This document shows, one piece after another, positions 37,500 through 46,374 of a stretch of DNA of 55,595 nt. The stretch spans positions 1-55,595 of the forward strand of contig CALVQR010000004.1 of assembly GCA_944358265.1 (NCBI GenBank), read 5' to 3'. Both the position numbers and the translations under genes were made by a program. Positions within the stretch are counted from its first letter, which is position 1, and each line of letters begins with the position of its first letter. The DNA comes from an uncultured Bacilli bacterium (GTDB lineage Bacteria; Bacillota_I; Bacilli_A; RF39; UBA660). The notes below the pieces were generated by a model. That model worked only from the letters and a program-made list of their open reading frames with translations, did no database searches and was not told the origin of the DNA.

Positions 37500-38011
37500 G
37501 TCATTCCTTATAAAATAAGGATTTGTGTATATGCCCAGAACTGATTGCACCTGCCATGCCAAATCTTTGTTCTCTTACTACTTTTTTCTATTTCATTTTG
37601 TGTAATACTAATCATTATTCTCATTATCATTCTACCATTGGAAATAGTTGTGTTAGATTCGTCAGCATATAACCTTATCATTAACTATATCGAAAACATT
37701 TCTAGTTAATCTATCTAATTTAAACGTAACTATCACATTTATATTTTATTGATAACATCATTCATTATTTCTTGATAAGTAGGTCTTTTTTGGTTTTTAG
37801 AAATTATTCCTAAATCTTTATATATTTTATAGATGTAATATCTTTTAAAATTACAAAATTCCTTTAATTTATCTTCTTGTTCTTGTAAACTAAAATCCTC
37901 ACGACTTTGTTTCTCAGTTGTGACTCTTACATATATTCCATCAATTTTATTAATTCCATTCATAAGTCTTCCGTCTTTTGATAGACTATTACAAGCAAAT
38001 CTACATATCAT
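37500..38011 (-). pseudogene. broken serine recombinase (resolvase/invertase family)
   Basis: An N-terminal piece (37739–38011) contains GIYVRVTTEKQ, FSLQEQEDKLKEFCNFKRYY and YKDLGIISKNQKRPTYQEI, the serine-recombinase N-domain. The catalytic Ser of the RVST motif is Thr here. After its TAA a shifted frame gives VIVTFKLDRLTRNVFDIV; a further shift gives NTTISNGRMIMRIMISITQN and EIEKSSKRTK; another gives RFGMAGAISSGHIHKSLFY, ending near 37500. At least three frame changes and loss of the C-terminal DNA-binding part make it dead. It marks a former mobile element beside tRNA-Arg and the ABC exporter. Confidence 0.8.
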
Positions 38012-38094
38012 ATCTACTTTTTTCTTAATTCTTCACTTGTTATAAGTTCTTTAGTTTCTATTATCATACTTATCACTCTCACTTTCTTAAACAA

Positions 38095-38119
38095 CAAAAA
38101 AGCTAACATTTCTGTTAGC
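38095..38119 (-). terminator. terminator after tRNA-Arg
   Basis: GCTAACA/TGTTAGC stem, GAAA loop, TTTTTT on the minus strand, about 45 nt past the tRNA 3' end. Confidence 0.85.
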
Positions 38120-38162
38120 AATTTATTATTCTCAAACAAAAAGTCCGAGTTTACTATCTATA

Positions 38163-38239
<77 letters not shown>

Positions 38240-38307
38240 ACTCCTGCTTCCTTTTCAAAGGACAAATAGATTATACACCAAAAAAATCTTTTTTTCAAGT
38301 AATTTAA

Positions 38308-39231
38308 TTAAATTTCTTGATTATTTACAAAGAAGTTAATTTTACTGACCTCATAGTTATCCATTATAGAATAAGATATACTATATATTACTTCTTCAAG
38401 TACTTTTCTGTTTTCTGAATTATCAAATAAAAATTCATTAAAATTCAAATCTAACACATCTTCATTAAAACTATAATCTAATAATTTAGCATTATAATTT
38501 AAATAACTCATTAAATTACTTTCATAAGATATTTTACTAGTTAATTCATCTATTATTATTTTTATTTTATCGTCCTTACTATTAATATATTTAGTAACAG
38601 GTATATAATAAGACTCGTTATTATTAGTTTTATTTAAATAATAAATTGTTACTTTTGTAACATCTTTTAAATCTATAATATTATATATTTTATTTATACC
38701 AAAATTTCTAGTTAAAACATCAGAAAGTAATTTACCTGACTTAGGTAGTTTATTTAAATTATTACCTTCTATTTGAATCTTTATTCCATCTATATTATCA
38801 ATAGATGTCATTGTATATATAATCGATTCTATTATTTTTTCTTCCATTTCGGCTTTAGTTTCAAGTAGTTCTTTACTAAAATTTAATATTAAAATATCTC
38901 CTTCTATTTTACTATCTAATAATTTTGTATTACTTGGTAATAACGGACTAAAACCATTAGGTACTTTATCTTGATATTTTCCTTCTATTATCAATCCTTC
39001 AATTAATTCTTCAATTAATTCTTCAGTTTTAGTACTAGTAATTTGAATATTAGTTTTAGATACATATCCATTTTTGTCAATTAAAAAGATATCATGATAA
39101 TTTGTTTTTATTTCTTTTGAGACTTTTTCTAATGTATAATTTTGTTTTTCTGGAAATAAGTAAAACAAAAAGACTATTAATAAAAGTATGGTATATTTAC
39201 CAATTTGTTTAATTGATATTCTTTTTAACAT
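38308..39231 (-). CDS. GerMN-domain lipoprotein-like spore germination protein
   Basis: 307 residues with a membrane anchor at about 14–28 (YTILLLIVFLFYLFP) and two GerMN domains. The first runs about 50–170 (DIFLIDKNGYVSKTNIQI; FSPLLPSNTKLLDSKIEGD). The second runs about 190–300 (KVTIYYLNKTNNNESYYIPV; LNYNAKLLDYSFNEDVLDL). GerM in Bacillus is a sporulation and germination protein near the SpoIIQ–SpoIIIAH channel. ATG 39231 is chosen because GTG 39240 overlaps the SD AGGTG. It lies next to gerE and spoIIIAH. Unlike Bacillus GerM, no lipobox Cys is evident. Confidence 0.85.
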   Translation of the reverse strand: MLKRISIKQIGKYTILLLIVFLFYLFPEKQNYTLEKVSKEIKTNYHDIFLIDKNGYVSKTNIQITSTKTEELIEELIEGLIIEGKYQDKVPNGFSPLLPSNTKLLDSKIEGDILILNFSKELLETKAEMEEKIIESIIYTMTSIDNIDGIKIQIEGNNLNKLPKSGKLLSDVLTRNFGINKIYNIIDLKDVTKVTIYYLNKTNNNESYYIPVTKYINSKDDKIKIIIDELTSKISYESNLMSYLNYNAKLLDYSFNEDVLDLNFNEFLFDNSENRKVLEEVIYSISYSIMDNYEVSKINFFVNNQEI

Positions 39232-39280
39232 TTTCTTCACCTAAAAAATTATATGATTTATTTAAGAAAAAATGAGCTTT

Positions 39281-39487
39281 CTATAGAGAAATCTCATTTA
39301 ATTTAAGTAGTTCTACTACTGCACCACTTCTTCCTTTAACACCAAGTTTTTGCATAACATTAGATATATGATTTCTAACAGTTTTTTCACTAATATTTAA
39401 TTTATCCGCTATATCTTTAGTAGAATTATTTTTTATTAACAATTCAAATACTTCTCTTTCTCTTTTTGTTAATATTCCTTTATTCAT
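39281..39487 (-). CDS. gerE: GerE, LuxR-type sporulation regulator
   Basis: Late mother-cell transcription factor controlling coat genes. 68 residues, a stand-alone LuxR HTH: LTKREREVFELLIKNNSTKD, IADKLNISEKTVRNHISNVM, QKLGVKGRSGAVVELLKLNE. It agrees closely with Bacillus GerE across its length. ATG 39487 is chosen since GTG 39499 lies within the GAGG SD. It lies between gerM-like and spoIIIAH. It implies a late mother-cell programme, normally under SigK, which is not in this window. Confidence 0.95.
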   Translation of the reverse strand: MNKGILTKREREVFELLIKNNSTKDIADKLNISEKTVRNHISNVMQKLGVKGRSGAVVELLKLNEISL

Positions 39488-39576
39488 TTTAATCCTCACT
39501 TTCTTTCATAAGAGGTGTATATATAATTACTCATATTATCTTATGAAAAAAAAGTAATTATGTTATTAAAAAAGAA

Positions 39577-39599
39577 AAAAATAACTATATGTTATTTTT
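39577..39599 (-). terminator. terminator after spoIIIAH
   Basis: AAAAATAAC/GTTATTTTT stem with a five-base loop and a T-run on the minus strand; the spoIIIAH stop lies in its 5' arm. Confidence 0.75.
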
Positions 39600-40086
39600 G
39601 AAATTTTACTGATATATACATTTTTGAATCAAAATTATCTTGAACTAAATTCATTATTTCATTTGCAAGTTTTGTATCATGGTTATCTTTTATTATTACT
39701 ATTCTTACTTGATCATCCTTTATTTTTACAAAATTTTCTACATTATATTCACTAGTTATTTTAGCACTTATTTCATCTTCTTTACCTTTTAATATATTTA
39801 AAGCTTTTAATTCTTCATATGCATTATTTTTTTCTTCAGTAGTAGATGATTCTGTAGTAAGTATTGTTTGAAGTTCTTTTATTTTTTCTTCTCTTTCTTC
39901 TTCCTTTTCTACTTTTAAAGTAGATATTATTTCACTCTCTTTTATATTTACTACTTCTTCTTTTTCTTCGGTAACAGCATTATTAGCCGTACTTAAAAAT
40001 TCTGATGGCATTGTAATATAATACACACTAAGTACTAATATTAAACTAAATAACGTTAAAAGCCAAATACTTTGTTTATTAATCAT
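39592..40086 (-). CDS. spoIIIAH: SpoIIIAH, mother-cell channel protein
   Basis: 164 residues. The N-terminus MINKQSIWLLTLFSLILVLS followed by VYYIT is typical of SpoIIIAH. A single membrane helix (8–26) is followed by an acidic helical linker and a C-terminal YscJ/FliF-like ring domain (EDEISAKITSEYNVENFVKI; RIVIIKDNHDTKLANEIM). It forms a ring with SpoIIQ in the septal membranes that connects mother cell and forespore. In Bacillus it is the last gene of spoIIIAA–AH; here it is separated from the others, which are not in this window. ATG after GGAGGG. Confidence 0.9.
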   Translation of the reverse strand: MINKQSIWLLTLFSLILVLSVYYITMPSEFLSTANNAVTEEKEEVVNIKESEIISTLKVEKEEEREEKIKELQTILTTESSTTEEKNNAYEELKALNILKGKEDEISAKITSEYNVENFVKIKDDQVRIVIIKDNHDTKLANEIMNLVQDNFDSKMYISVKFQK

Positions 40087-40150
40087 AATATTCCCTCCAT
40101 ATATCTACTAATAAAATATATGAAAAAGATATTTTTATATTACTAATTTT

Positions 40151-40180
40151 AAAAAAAGTAGATTAAAATTAATCTACTTT
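40151..40180 (-). terminator. terminator after efp
   Basis: 11-bp stem AAAGTAGATTA/TAATCTACTTT, four-base loop, seven T on the minus strand. Confidence 0.85.
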
Positions 40181-40734
40181 CTTGATACGTATTTGCCATC
40201 TTTAGTTGATACTACTATAACATCATTTTCGTTAACAAATAATGGTACTTTTATTTCAAGTCCATTTTCTAAAGTAGCATCTTTTTGAGCACTACTTGAT
40301 GTGTTTCCTTTAACCGCATCTGTTGTATATGTTACTATATAATCAATTTTTTCAGGTAAATTTAAACCTATTAATTCAGTTTCAAAATATACAAGTTCTA
40401 CTTCTAAGTTTTCTTTTAAATATTTTTTTTCCTCTTCTATTTGACTTGCATTTAATTCAACTTGTTCATATGTATTCATATCCATGAAATAATATGTATC
40501 TGCAGCATTATATAAATATTGCATTGCTTTTTTTGTTATATTAGCTTTTTGAATTTTGATATTAGTATTGAAAGTTTTTTCTAAAGTTCCACCTGTTCTT
40601 AAATTTTTTAATTTAGTTTTCATAAAGGCTGCGCCTTTACCAGGTTTAACATGTAAAAACTCAACAATTTGATATAAGTTACCATCAATTATAACTGTCA
40701 TACCATTTTTAATATCGTTTATATCAATCATCAT
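40174..40734 (-). CDS. efp: Elongation factor P
   Basis: Relieves ribosome stalling at polyproline. 186 residues with KOW-like domain I (IDINDIKNGMTVIIDG; HVKPGKGAAFMKTKLKN, Lys33 at the loop tip) and two OB domains (AMQYLYNAADTYYFMDMNTY; TYTTDAVKGNTSSSAQKDAT). The loop Lys is modified in some phyla; in Firmicutes the modification differs and cannot be read here. Two consecutive ATG codons; the first lies nine bases after GGAGG. It lies 4 nt downstream of ldh. Confidence 0.97.
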   Translation of the reverse strand: MMIDINDIKNGMTVIIDGNLYQIVEFLHVKPGKGAAFMKTKLKNLRTGGTLEKTFNTNIKIQKANITKKAMQYLYNAADTYYFMDMNTYEQVELNASQIEEEKKYLKENLEVELVYFETELIGLNLPEKIDYIVTYTTDAVKGNTSSSAQKDATLENGLEIKVPLFVNENDVIVVSTKDGKYVSRK

Positions 40735-40738
40735 ATTA

Positions 40739-41641
40739 CTATTCCTCCAAATCTTTTATAATTTGTTTTATGATATTTTTTGATCTTTCTAATTTTTTAC
40801 TTTCTTCAGCATTAAGTTTAATTCTCATTACACCTTTAACACCATTTTTATTTATAACCGCAGGCATGCCTAAATATATTCCATCATAATATACTGATAC
40901 GGGTAAAACTTTATGTTCATCATTAAGTATAGCATTTGTTATTCTTGATATACACATTCCTATTCCATAACTAGTTTCACCTTTTAAATCAATAATTTTA
41001 TATGCTAATTTTCTTACCTTTTCCTCTAGTTCTTCTAATTCAGGTTTAGATATAATACTTTCAATATCAATAACACCTGCTTTTGCATTAGACCAAGATA
41101 TAAAACTACTATCTCCATGTTCACCTAAAACATATGCATGAATATCTTCATAACCTACTTTTAGTTTTTCAGATAACAAAAAAGCAAGTCTTGAAGTATC
41201 AAGAAGAGTTCCACTTCCTATAACTTTACTAGATGGAAATTTAGAATATTTTTTTGTCATATAAGTCATTATATCTACGGGATTTGTTGCAACTAAAAAT
41301 ATTCCACTAAAACCTGATAACACAACACTAGCAACTATATCTTTTAATATTTTATTATTTTTGTTTACAAGATCCAGTCTTGTTTCATTAGGTTTTTGGT
41401 TTAATCCTGCAGCAATTACTACTATTTTAGCATCTTTACAATCCTTGTAACTGCCTGCTTTTACTCTTATTTTAGATTTTGCAAATAAAAGTGCATGACT
41501 TAAATCCATCGCAGTACCTAATGCTTTTTTGCTATCTATATCAATAAGTATTAATTCATCTACTTTTGTATTTTGATTTAATAAAGCATATGAATAGGCA
41601 TTACCAACGTTCCCACAGCCAACCACTACCACTTTATTCAT
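40739..41641 (-). CDS. ldh: L-lactate dehydrogenase
   Basis: NAD-dependent reduction of pyruvate to lactate, regenerating NAD in fermentation. 300 residues. Rossmann motif VVVVGCGNVGNAYSYAL, Asp of IDIDSKKA for NAD, LVATNPVDIMTY, SGTLLDTSRLAFLL, and the catalytic His in VLGEHGDSSF. DTSR with GEHGDS favours lactate over malate dehydrogenase, although the active-site loop (GLNQKPNETRLDLV) keeps the Gln typical of LDH. Together with pyk it indicates lactate fermentation. ATG after GGGGG; efp follows closely. Confidence 0.93.
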   Translation of the reverse strand: MNKVVVVGCGNVGNAYSYALLNQNTKVDELILIDIDSKKALGTAMDLSHALLFAKSKIRVKAGSYKDCKDAKIVVIAAGLNQKPNETRLDLVNKNNKILKDIVASVVLSGFSGIFLVATNPVDIMTYMTKKYSKFPSSKVIGSGTLLDTSRLAFLLSEKLKVGYEDIHAYVLGEHGDSSFISWSNAKAGVIDIESIISKPELEELEEKVRKLAYKIIDLKGETSYGIGMCISRITNAILNDEHKVLPVSVYYDGIYLGMPAVINKNGVKGVMRIKLNAEESKKLERSKNIIKQIIKDLEE

Positions 41642-41663
41642 TTTTATTCCCCCAAAAAACTAA

Positions 41664-41852
41664 TTATTTCTTTTCCTTATGAACAGTATGTTTTTTACAT
41701 GTAGGACAATATTTATTAATTTCAAGACGTTCTGGTGTATTAGTTTTATTTTTTTCAACAAAATAGTTTTCTCTTGATACTCCATGTTCTGTTTTACAAA
41801 CAGTACATTCTAAAGCAACATAACTTCTTGCATCTTTTTTCGCTTTTGCCAT
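41664..41852 (-). CDS. rpmG: 50S ribosomal protein bL33
   Basis: 62 residues: [20 protein letters not shown], then [17 protein letters not shown]. Two CxxC pairs make it the zinc-binding form. ATG 41852 follows GAGGAGG; the longer frame from 41879 would include that SD. It lies between the class B PBP and ldh. Confidence 0.95.
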   Translation of the reverse strand: MAKAKKDARSYVALECTVCKTEHGVSRENYFVEKNKTNTPERLEINKYCPTCKKHTVHKEKK

Positions 41853-41894
41853 AATAACTTCCTCCTCTTTTTTAAGCATAATAATTATATCATA

Positions 41895-43922
41895 TTATTG
41901 CAAAATTTCAAATACTTTATTTGATACTCTTGCACTTATTTTGCTATTTACAGGCGAAGTATATGTAGAATTTTGACTATATCTTACATTTGGAGATAAA
42001 ACAACTATAGAAAATTTAGGATTATTACTAGGTGCATATCCTATAAATCCTTTAGATATTGTTTCTACATCTATCTTCCCATCGTTATCTGAATCATAAA
42101 AACTTTCTGCAGTACCCGTCTTACCTGCAGGGGATAAAACTTCACCCATCTGACCATATCCAAGTGTTTTCATAACAGTTTCAAACCCTAATCTTATTCT
42201 ATCTTTATATTTTTGTTCTAAATTTACTGTACCAAGTAATTTAGGTTCTATTTTAGTTTCTAATTTGCCAATATTTTCCATATTTGTTTTCTCATGAATT
42301 TCTTTTAATAAATGAAGTTGATATTTATTTCCGTTAGAAGCAAGTGTATTTATGTAACTTGCAATTTGTATAGGTGTATATGTGTCATACTGACCTATTG
42401 CTATATCTAATAAATGTCCAGGATTTGTACTTGTACCTTTAAATCCATATGATTCAACAGGTAAATCGATATTAGTTTTTTCTCCAAGTCCATATTCTAA
42501 AAATGTACTTCTATATATATTAAATGCATTTTCATTTATTACAAGCGGTCCATTATAATAGTAATTTGCACCTGCGACTTTCATTGCTATCTTATATTGA
42601 TATGAATTAGACGAATAAGCAAGTGCTTTTACATCATTTAAATATCCAAGTCCTGTTGTCCATGAACATTTTGCAGGAGTATTTCTTATCTTTACACATT
42701 CATCTAACATTGTGGTACCTATATCAATCGCACCTGTTTTATAACCGACAGTCATTGATGCACCTTTTACTATTGATCCGGGTGTAACTGGATTTGTAAG
42801 CAGTGTTGGTGTACTATCATATACTTTATATTCTCCATTTTTTTCTACTACTTGTTTTGATGCCATTGCAAGTATTTCTCCTGTATTTGGTTCAACTACA
42901 ATAACATGTGATCCACTATAATATTTAGTATTCATATTATTCTTTTTTGCATTTACTATCTCTTCTTCTAATATTTTTTCAACTTCCATTTGAATATTTA
43001 TATCTATTGTTAAAACTATTTCATGTCCTCTACTTCCTTCATCAATTATTGTATATGAATTATCATTATTTAAACTATATTTAACTTTATCTCCTTTTAA
43101 AAGCGATTCATATTGATATTCTAAATACGTAACTCCAACTCTATCATTTAAAGAATATCCTTCACTTAAATACTTATCTTTTAGTTCAAAAGGTATACCA
43201 GAAGATGATGTTGAAATATTTCCAAGTATAGTTCTAAATGTATCACCATATAAATATTTTCTTTCCCATTCTAGTTTAACATTAAATCCTTTTAATTCTG
43301 ATACATGTTCTGCAACATACGCATACTCTTTATCTGATGCATAAGTTTTTATTATTTTCTCATCATAGTAATATCCCTTATTCATTAAAAAGTAAATATA
43401 TGCTGCTTTTTTATCTATTTCATTATATTTATTTAATTCTTCATCAGTAATTCTCTCTAATTTTAAGTTATTTATATCAGTTATAGTTAGTTTTCTTTCT
43501 TTTAATTGATTTTTTTCTTTTAATGTTATCTTTTTATCACATAACTCTTTATTATTTGCTAAATAAAACTCTTTTAAATTAATTTTATCCAACTTTGAAT
43601 AATCTATATCTATATTATTTGCAAGTTTATATGAAAGATCTATTTGTTCACTAGTAGTTGTACCACTTTTTCTTTTATAATAAATCGTTTTTACTCCTAC
43701 ATTATCTACAAGTAAATTATAATTTCTATCATAAATTCTTCCTCTTGGAGTCGATGTACTATAAACTTCATCTACTTTAAGTTCATCAAGTGATTTAATA
43801 TATTTTTCCTTATTTAATATCTGTATATTAACAAGTTTTAAAGCTATTATTATAAAAAATATTAATAATATTGCTCCAAGTATAATTAATCTAATATTTG
43901 AACTTTTATTTTCTTTATTCAT
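41895..43922 (-). CDS. Class B penicillin-binding protein (PBP2-like transpeptidase)
   Basis: Peptidoglycan D,D-transpeptidase, about 675 residues from ATG 43922 (after AAGGAGG; the longer frame would include this SD). One membrane helix at 10–30; dimerisation domain (STPRGRIYDRNYNLLVDNVG); then the transpeptidase with SIVK at about 382 (TPGSIVKGASM), SSN near 437 and KTGTAES near 600. Cell-elongation PBP2 is most likely, but a SpoVD-like role cannot be ruled out since mreC/rodA or ftsL neighbours are missing. No PASTA domain at the C-terminus, which argues against a PBP2x/SpoVD type. Confidence 0.9.
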   Translation of the reverse strand: MNKENKSSNIRLIILGAILLIFFIIIALKLVNIQILNKEKYIKSLDELKVDEVYSTSTPRGRIYDRNYNLLVDNVGVKTIYYKRKSGTTTSEQIDLSYKLANNIDIDYSKLDKINLKEFYLANNKELCDKKITLKEKNQLKERKLTITDINNLKLERITDEELNKYNEIDKKAAYIYFLMNKGYYYDEKIIKTYASDKEYAYVAEHVSELKGFNVKLEWERKYLYGDTFRTILGNISTSSSGIPFELKDKYLSEGYSLNDRVGVTYLEYQYESLLKGDKVKYSLNNDNSYTIIDEGSRGHEIVLTIDINIQMEVEKILEEEIVNAKKNNMNTKYYSGSHVIVVEPNTGEILAMASKQVVEKNGEYKVYDSTPTLLTNPVTPGSIVKGASMTVGYKTGAIDIGTTMLDECVKIRNTPAKCSWTTGLGYLNDVKALAYSSNSYQYKIAMKVAGANYYYNGPLVINENAFNIYRSTFLEYGLGEKTNIDLPVESYGFKGTSTNPGHLLDIAIGQYDTYTPIQIASYINTLASNGNKYQLHLLKEIHEKTNMENIGKLETKIEPKLLGTVNLEQKYKDRIRLGFETVMKTLGYGQMGEVLSPAGKTGTAESFYDSDNDGKIDVETISKGFIGYAPSNNPKFSIVVLSPNVRYSQNSTYTSPVNSKISARVSNKVFEILQ

Positions 43923-43999
43923 ATAAACTTCCTCCTTTTTTATTTTGCAACATATATTTATTTTATATAACATATATTTATTTTAAGAGGTGAATTTTT

Positions 44000-44257
44000 T
44001 TGAATGAATTAATATTACAATCTTACATAAAAAAATTAAAAAAAGAACATATTAAAGAATATGCTAAAAATAACGATATAATATTGCAAAATAATGAAGT
44101 AGACATAATATATGAATATTTGACTAAATATTTTAAAATTTTTTATAACGGTGATCCAACTAATTTATTTTTTGAACTAAAAAATAAATTATCACCTAAT
44201 ACATATAATAAGTTAGTTAAATTATACAAAGAAGCAAAAGAAAAAATTAAGAATTAA
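44000..44257 (+). CDS. DUF2624-like small protein (YqfT type)
   Basis: 85 residues, all helical: LKKEHIKEYAKNNDIILQNN, EYLTKYFKIFYNGDPTNLF, KLVKLYKEAKEKIKN. The pattern (helix, YA...I.L, then a short second half) resembles DUF2624/YqfT of Firmicutes; function unknown. TTG start seven bases after AGAGGTG, no ATG available. Divergent from the PBP gene and convergent with gmk. Confidence 0.6.
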   Translation: MNELILQSYIKKLKKEHIKEYAKNNDIILQNNEVDIIYEYLTKYFKIFYNGDPTNLFFELKNKLSPNTYNKLVKLYKEAKEKIKN

Positions 44258-44270
44258 TCTTAATTTTTTT
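44242..44270. terminator. terminator between the DUF2624-like gene and gmk
   Basis: 11-bp stem (44242–44252 with 44258–44268), five-base loop, T-run on the plus side and an A-run for the opposite strand. Confidence 0.75.
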
Positions 44271-44820
44271 ATGCATTAACTATCAAACTAAATTTTTCTA
44301 CTGCAGAATCTATATTTCTATTTACAATTAAATAATCATATTTATTTGATTTTTCTATTTCTTCTTCTGCAATTTTAAGTCTATTTTCAATCATTTCTTT
44401 ATTATCTAAATTTCTTTTTTCTAATCTTTCTTTTAACTCTTCTATACTTGGTGGAAGAATAAATATAAGAATACTATCTTTAAATTTTTCTTTTATTTGA
44501 AGTCCTCCCTGAACCTCAATAATTAAAAACACATTTATCCCTTTATTTAAGTATTCTTCTATCTTAGATTTTGGAGTCCCATAATAACAATTATTATAAA
44601 CTGCATATTCTAAAAAATTATCTTTCTTAATCCAGTTTTCAAACACTTCTTTTGTTAGGAAATAATAATCCACACCATTTATTTCATTTTCTCTTGGACT
44701 TCTAGTTGTCGCAGATACTGATAAATGTCCATCATTTTTTTCTAAATATTTTTTTACAATAGTATCTTTTCCTACTCCACTTGGACCTGATACTACAAAT
44801 AGTTTCCCTTTTTTATTCAT
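44269..44820 (-). CDS. gmk: Guanylate kinase
   Basis: GMP + ATP to GDP + ADP, purine salvage and synthesis. 183 residues. P-loop SGPSGVGKDT at 11–20, VSATTRSPRENEINGVDYYF for GMP binding, LIIEVQGGLQIKEKF (Walker B region), and FILPPSIEELKERLEKR lid. ATG after GGAGGAG. In many Firmicutes gmk is followed by rpoZ, but here the gene ends at a terminator. Confidence 0.97.
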   Translation of the reverse strand: MNKKGKLFVVSGPSGVGKDTIVKKYLEKNDGHLSVSATTRSPRENEINGVDYYFLTKEVFENWIKKDNFLEYAVYNNCYYGTPKSKIEEYLNKGINVFLIIEVQGGLQIKEKFKDSILIFILPPSIEELKERLEKRNLDNKEMIENRLKIAEEEIEKSNKYDYLIVNRNIDSAVEKFSLIVNA

Positions 44821-44884
44821 AACTCCTCCTTTAGATGTAAATACATTTTATCAAAATAAAATTATTTATTCAATAAAAATATTA

Positions 44885-45490
44885 TTATTTTATAATAGTT
44901 TTATTTTCACGTTTCAAAGTTTTCTTCATAGAACTTATAATAGATATATTTTCTTTAGTTTTTTCTTTCATAAAATCAAATTCAAATGCAAGAAGTAACG
45001 TTGATGCTATCACACAAAAATAATCAGAAATATTATTAAATGGATTTAATAATATTTCTTTATATTCAAGTATACCTATACTTATACAATCAAAAAACAA
45101 AGCCATATTAACAATCCAAAAAATTATTTCTAATTTTTTGGATGAGTATTCATTTTTTAGATTTTCAGTAATATCACTTTCATCACGTATAAATTTTATA
45201 TATTCTAGCCATTTATTTATTTTTTTGTATTCATTTAATATTTTTTTATTTTTAATTAATTCTTCTTTTGTACTTGATTCTTTTATTTTTTGCTTTATAT
45301 CTTTCTTATTTATTTTATTAAAATTATCTACATATTGTAATAATATTTATATTTGATTTAGATAATCTTTAACTAATTCTTCTTTTGTATAATTATCATA
45401 GATATACATATTTATAATTTTTTCTAAATTTTCTTTTAACAGATCAAAATTATAATTATCATTAATTATTTTTTCATTTATTTTATTCAT
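44885..45490 (-). pseudogene. unknown membrane protein gene with an in-frame TAA
   Basis: The frame runs from ATG 45490 (SD GGGTGG) to the stop at 44885, 201 codons, interrupted only by TAA at 45347–45349 (codon 48). The N-terminal part is charged and helical (MNKINEKIINDNYNFDLLKE; NYTKEELVKDYLNQI, then TAA). The part after it carries KINKWLEYIKFIRDE and two weak hydrophobic segments (LEIIFWIVNMALFFDCISIG; YFCVIASTLLLAFEF). Not recognised. A single base change (for example CAA or GAA to TAA) would explain the break; assembly error is also possible. Confidence 0.6.
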
Positions 45491-45543
45491 AAATACCACC
45501 CACTTTTATGATGAGTATGATAACATAGCTTTATTTAAATGTC

Positions 45544-45568
45544 AAAAAAAAAACAACTATTTAGTTGC
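45544..45568 (-). terminator. terminator after rpmF
   Basis: CAACT/AGTTG short stem overlapping the last rpmF codons, followed by nine T on the minus strand. Confidence 0.6.
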
Positions 45569-45745
45569 TTCTTCTTTTTCTACTACATTTTTTCCTTTGT
45601 AAAATCCACATTCAGGGCAAACTCTATGAGATCTTATATCTGCGCCACAATTTGAACATTTTACTGTTGTGTTTGCTTCAATTTTATAATGTGTTCTTCT
45701 CATTCTACCTCTTGTTTTAGAAATTTTTCTAAAAGGTACTGCCAT
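45557..45745 (-). CDS. rpmF: 50S ribosomal protein bL32
   Basis: 62 residues: MAVPFRKISKTRGRMRRTHY, then TVKCSNCGADIRSHRVCPEC. CxxC...CxxC zinc pairs are intact. It follows yceD (DUF177) by 18 nt, the widely conserved yceD–rpmF pair. Confidence 0.97.
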   Translation of the reverse strand: MAVPFRKISKTRGRMRRTHYKIEANTTVKCSNCGADIRSHRVCPECGFYKGKNVVEKEEATK

Positions 45746-45763
45746 AAATTACACTCCTTCCCT

Positions 45764-46261
45764 TTATTCATCTAAGAATTGTTTTAATTTTTCTAATCTT
45801 GGATCAATATCTTTTTCCATTGCCTCTTCATCAGTTATAAATCTCCATCCATCACCTTTTATATTTTTAGATTTAACATCCGGACTTATAACTTTCAGAG
45901 GTACTTCCAATATAATATTTTGCCATATAATTGGAATTAAATCAATAGTATTATTAATAATTTTATTATTTTCTTCAATATCTGCTGACTCTTCATCTTC
46001 TCCAATTACTTCATTAACATCAATATTTATATCGTATTTTACATCTTTGAGTGATATACTACAAGTAAGTGTAAGTGTACATTTAATATTTAAATTTAGT
46101 TCATACTGATTTTGATATGATGTAATATCTCCTTTAACTTTTACTTTACTTATATTTTTAATATCTGTATTTTTTAAATAACTTTTATCTATTTCTACTT
46201 CATCATCAATAATTACTTTATCTGTTAATTTAGTTATTAGTTTAGTTAAATTAATAATCAT
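45764..46261 (-). CDS. yceD: YceD/DUF177 family protein
   Basis: 165 residues of DUF177: a central KCTLTLTCSISLKDVKYDIN segment, where the classic C-x-x-x-C pair of the family is partly kept, and the C-terminal IDPRLEKLKQFLDE signature. In bacteria and plants it is linked to 23S rRNA accumulation. It is always near rpmF, as here. ATG after GGAGTGA; a sigma-A promoter lies 24 nt upstream. Divergent from tmcAL, the same arrangement as in Bacillus. Confidence 0.9.
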   Translation of the reverse strand: MIINLTKLITKLTDKVIIDDEVEIDKSYLKNTDIKNISKVKVKGDITSYQNQYELNLNIKCTLTLTCSISLKDVKYDINIDVNEVIGEDEESADIEENNKIINNTIDLIPIIWQNIILEVPLKVISPDVKSKNIKGDGWRFITDEEAMEKDIDPRLEKLKQFLDE

Positions 46262-46284
46262 GATATCACTCCAAATACACTAAA

Positions 46285-46313
46285 ATTATATATTATTTTT
46301 ATAAAAAAATCAA
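46285..46313 (-). promoter_or_regulatory. promoter of yceD-rpmF
   Basis: TTGATT (46313–46308), 17-nt spacer, TATAAT (46290–46285), minus strand. Confidence 0.65.
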
Positions 46314-46324
46314 TATACTAGTAT

Positions 46325-46353
46325 TTTACATTTAACATGTATAGTGTTAAAAT
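46325..46353 (+). promoter_or_regulatory. promoter of tmcAL
   Basis: TTTACA (46325–46330), 17-nt spacer, TAAAAT (46348–46353); SD AGAGGTG and ATG follow within 25 nt. Confidence 0.65.
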
Positions 46354-46374
46354 ACTTAAAAGAGGTGTTTTTGC

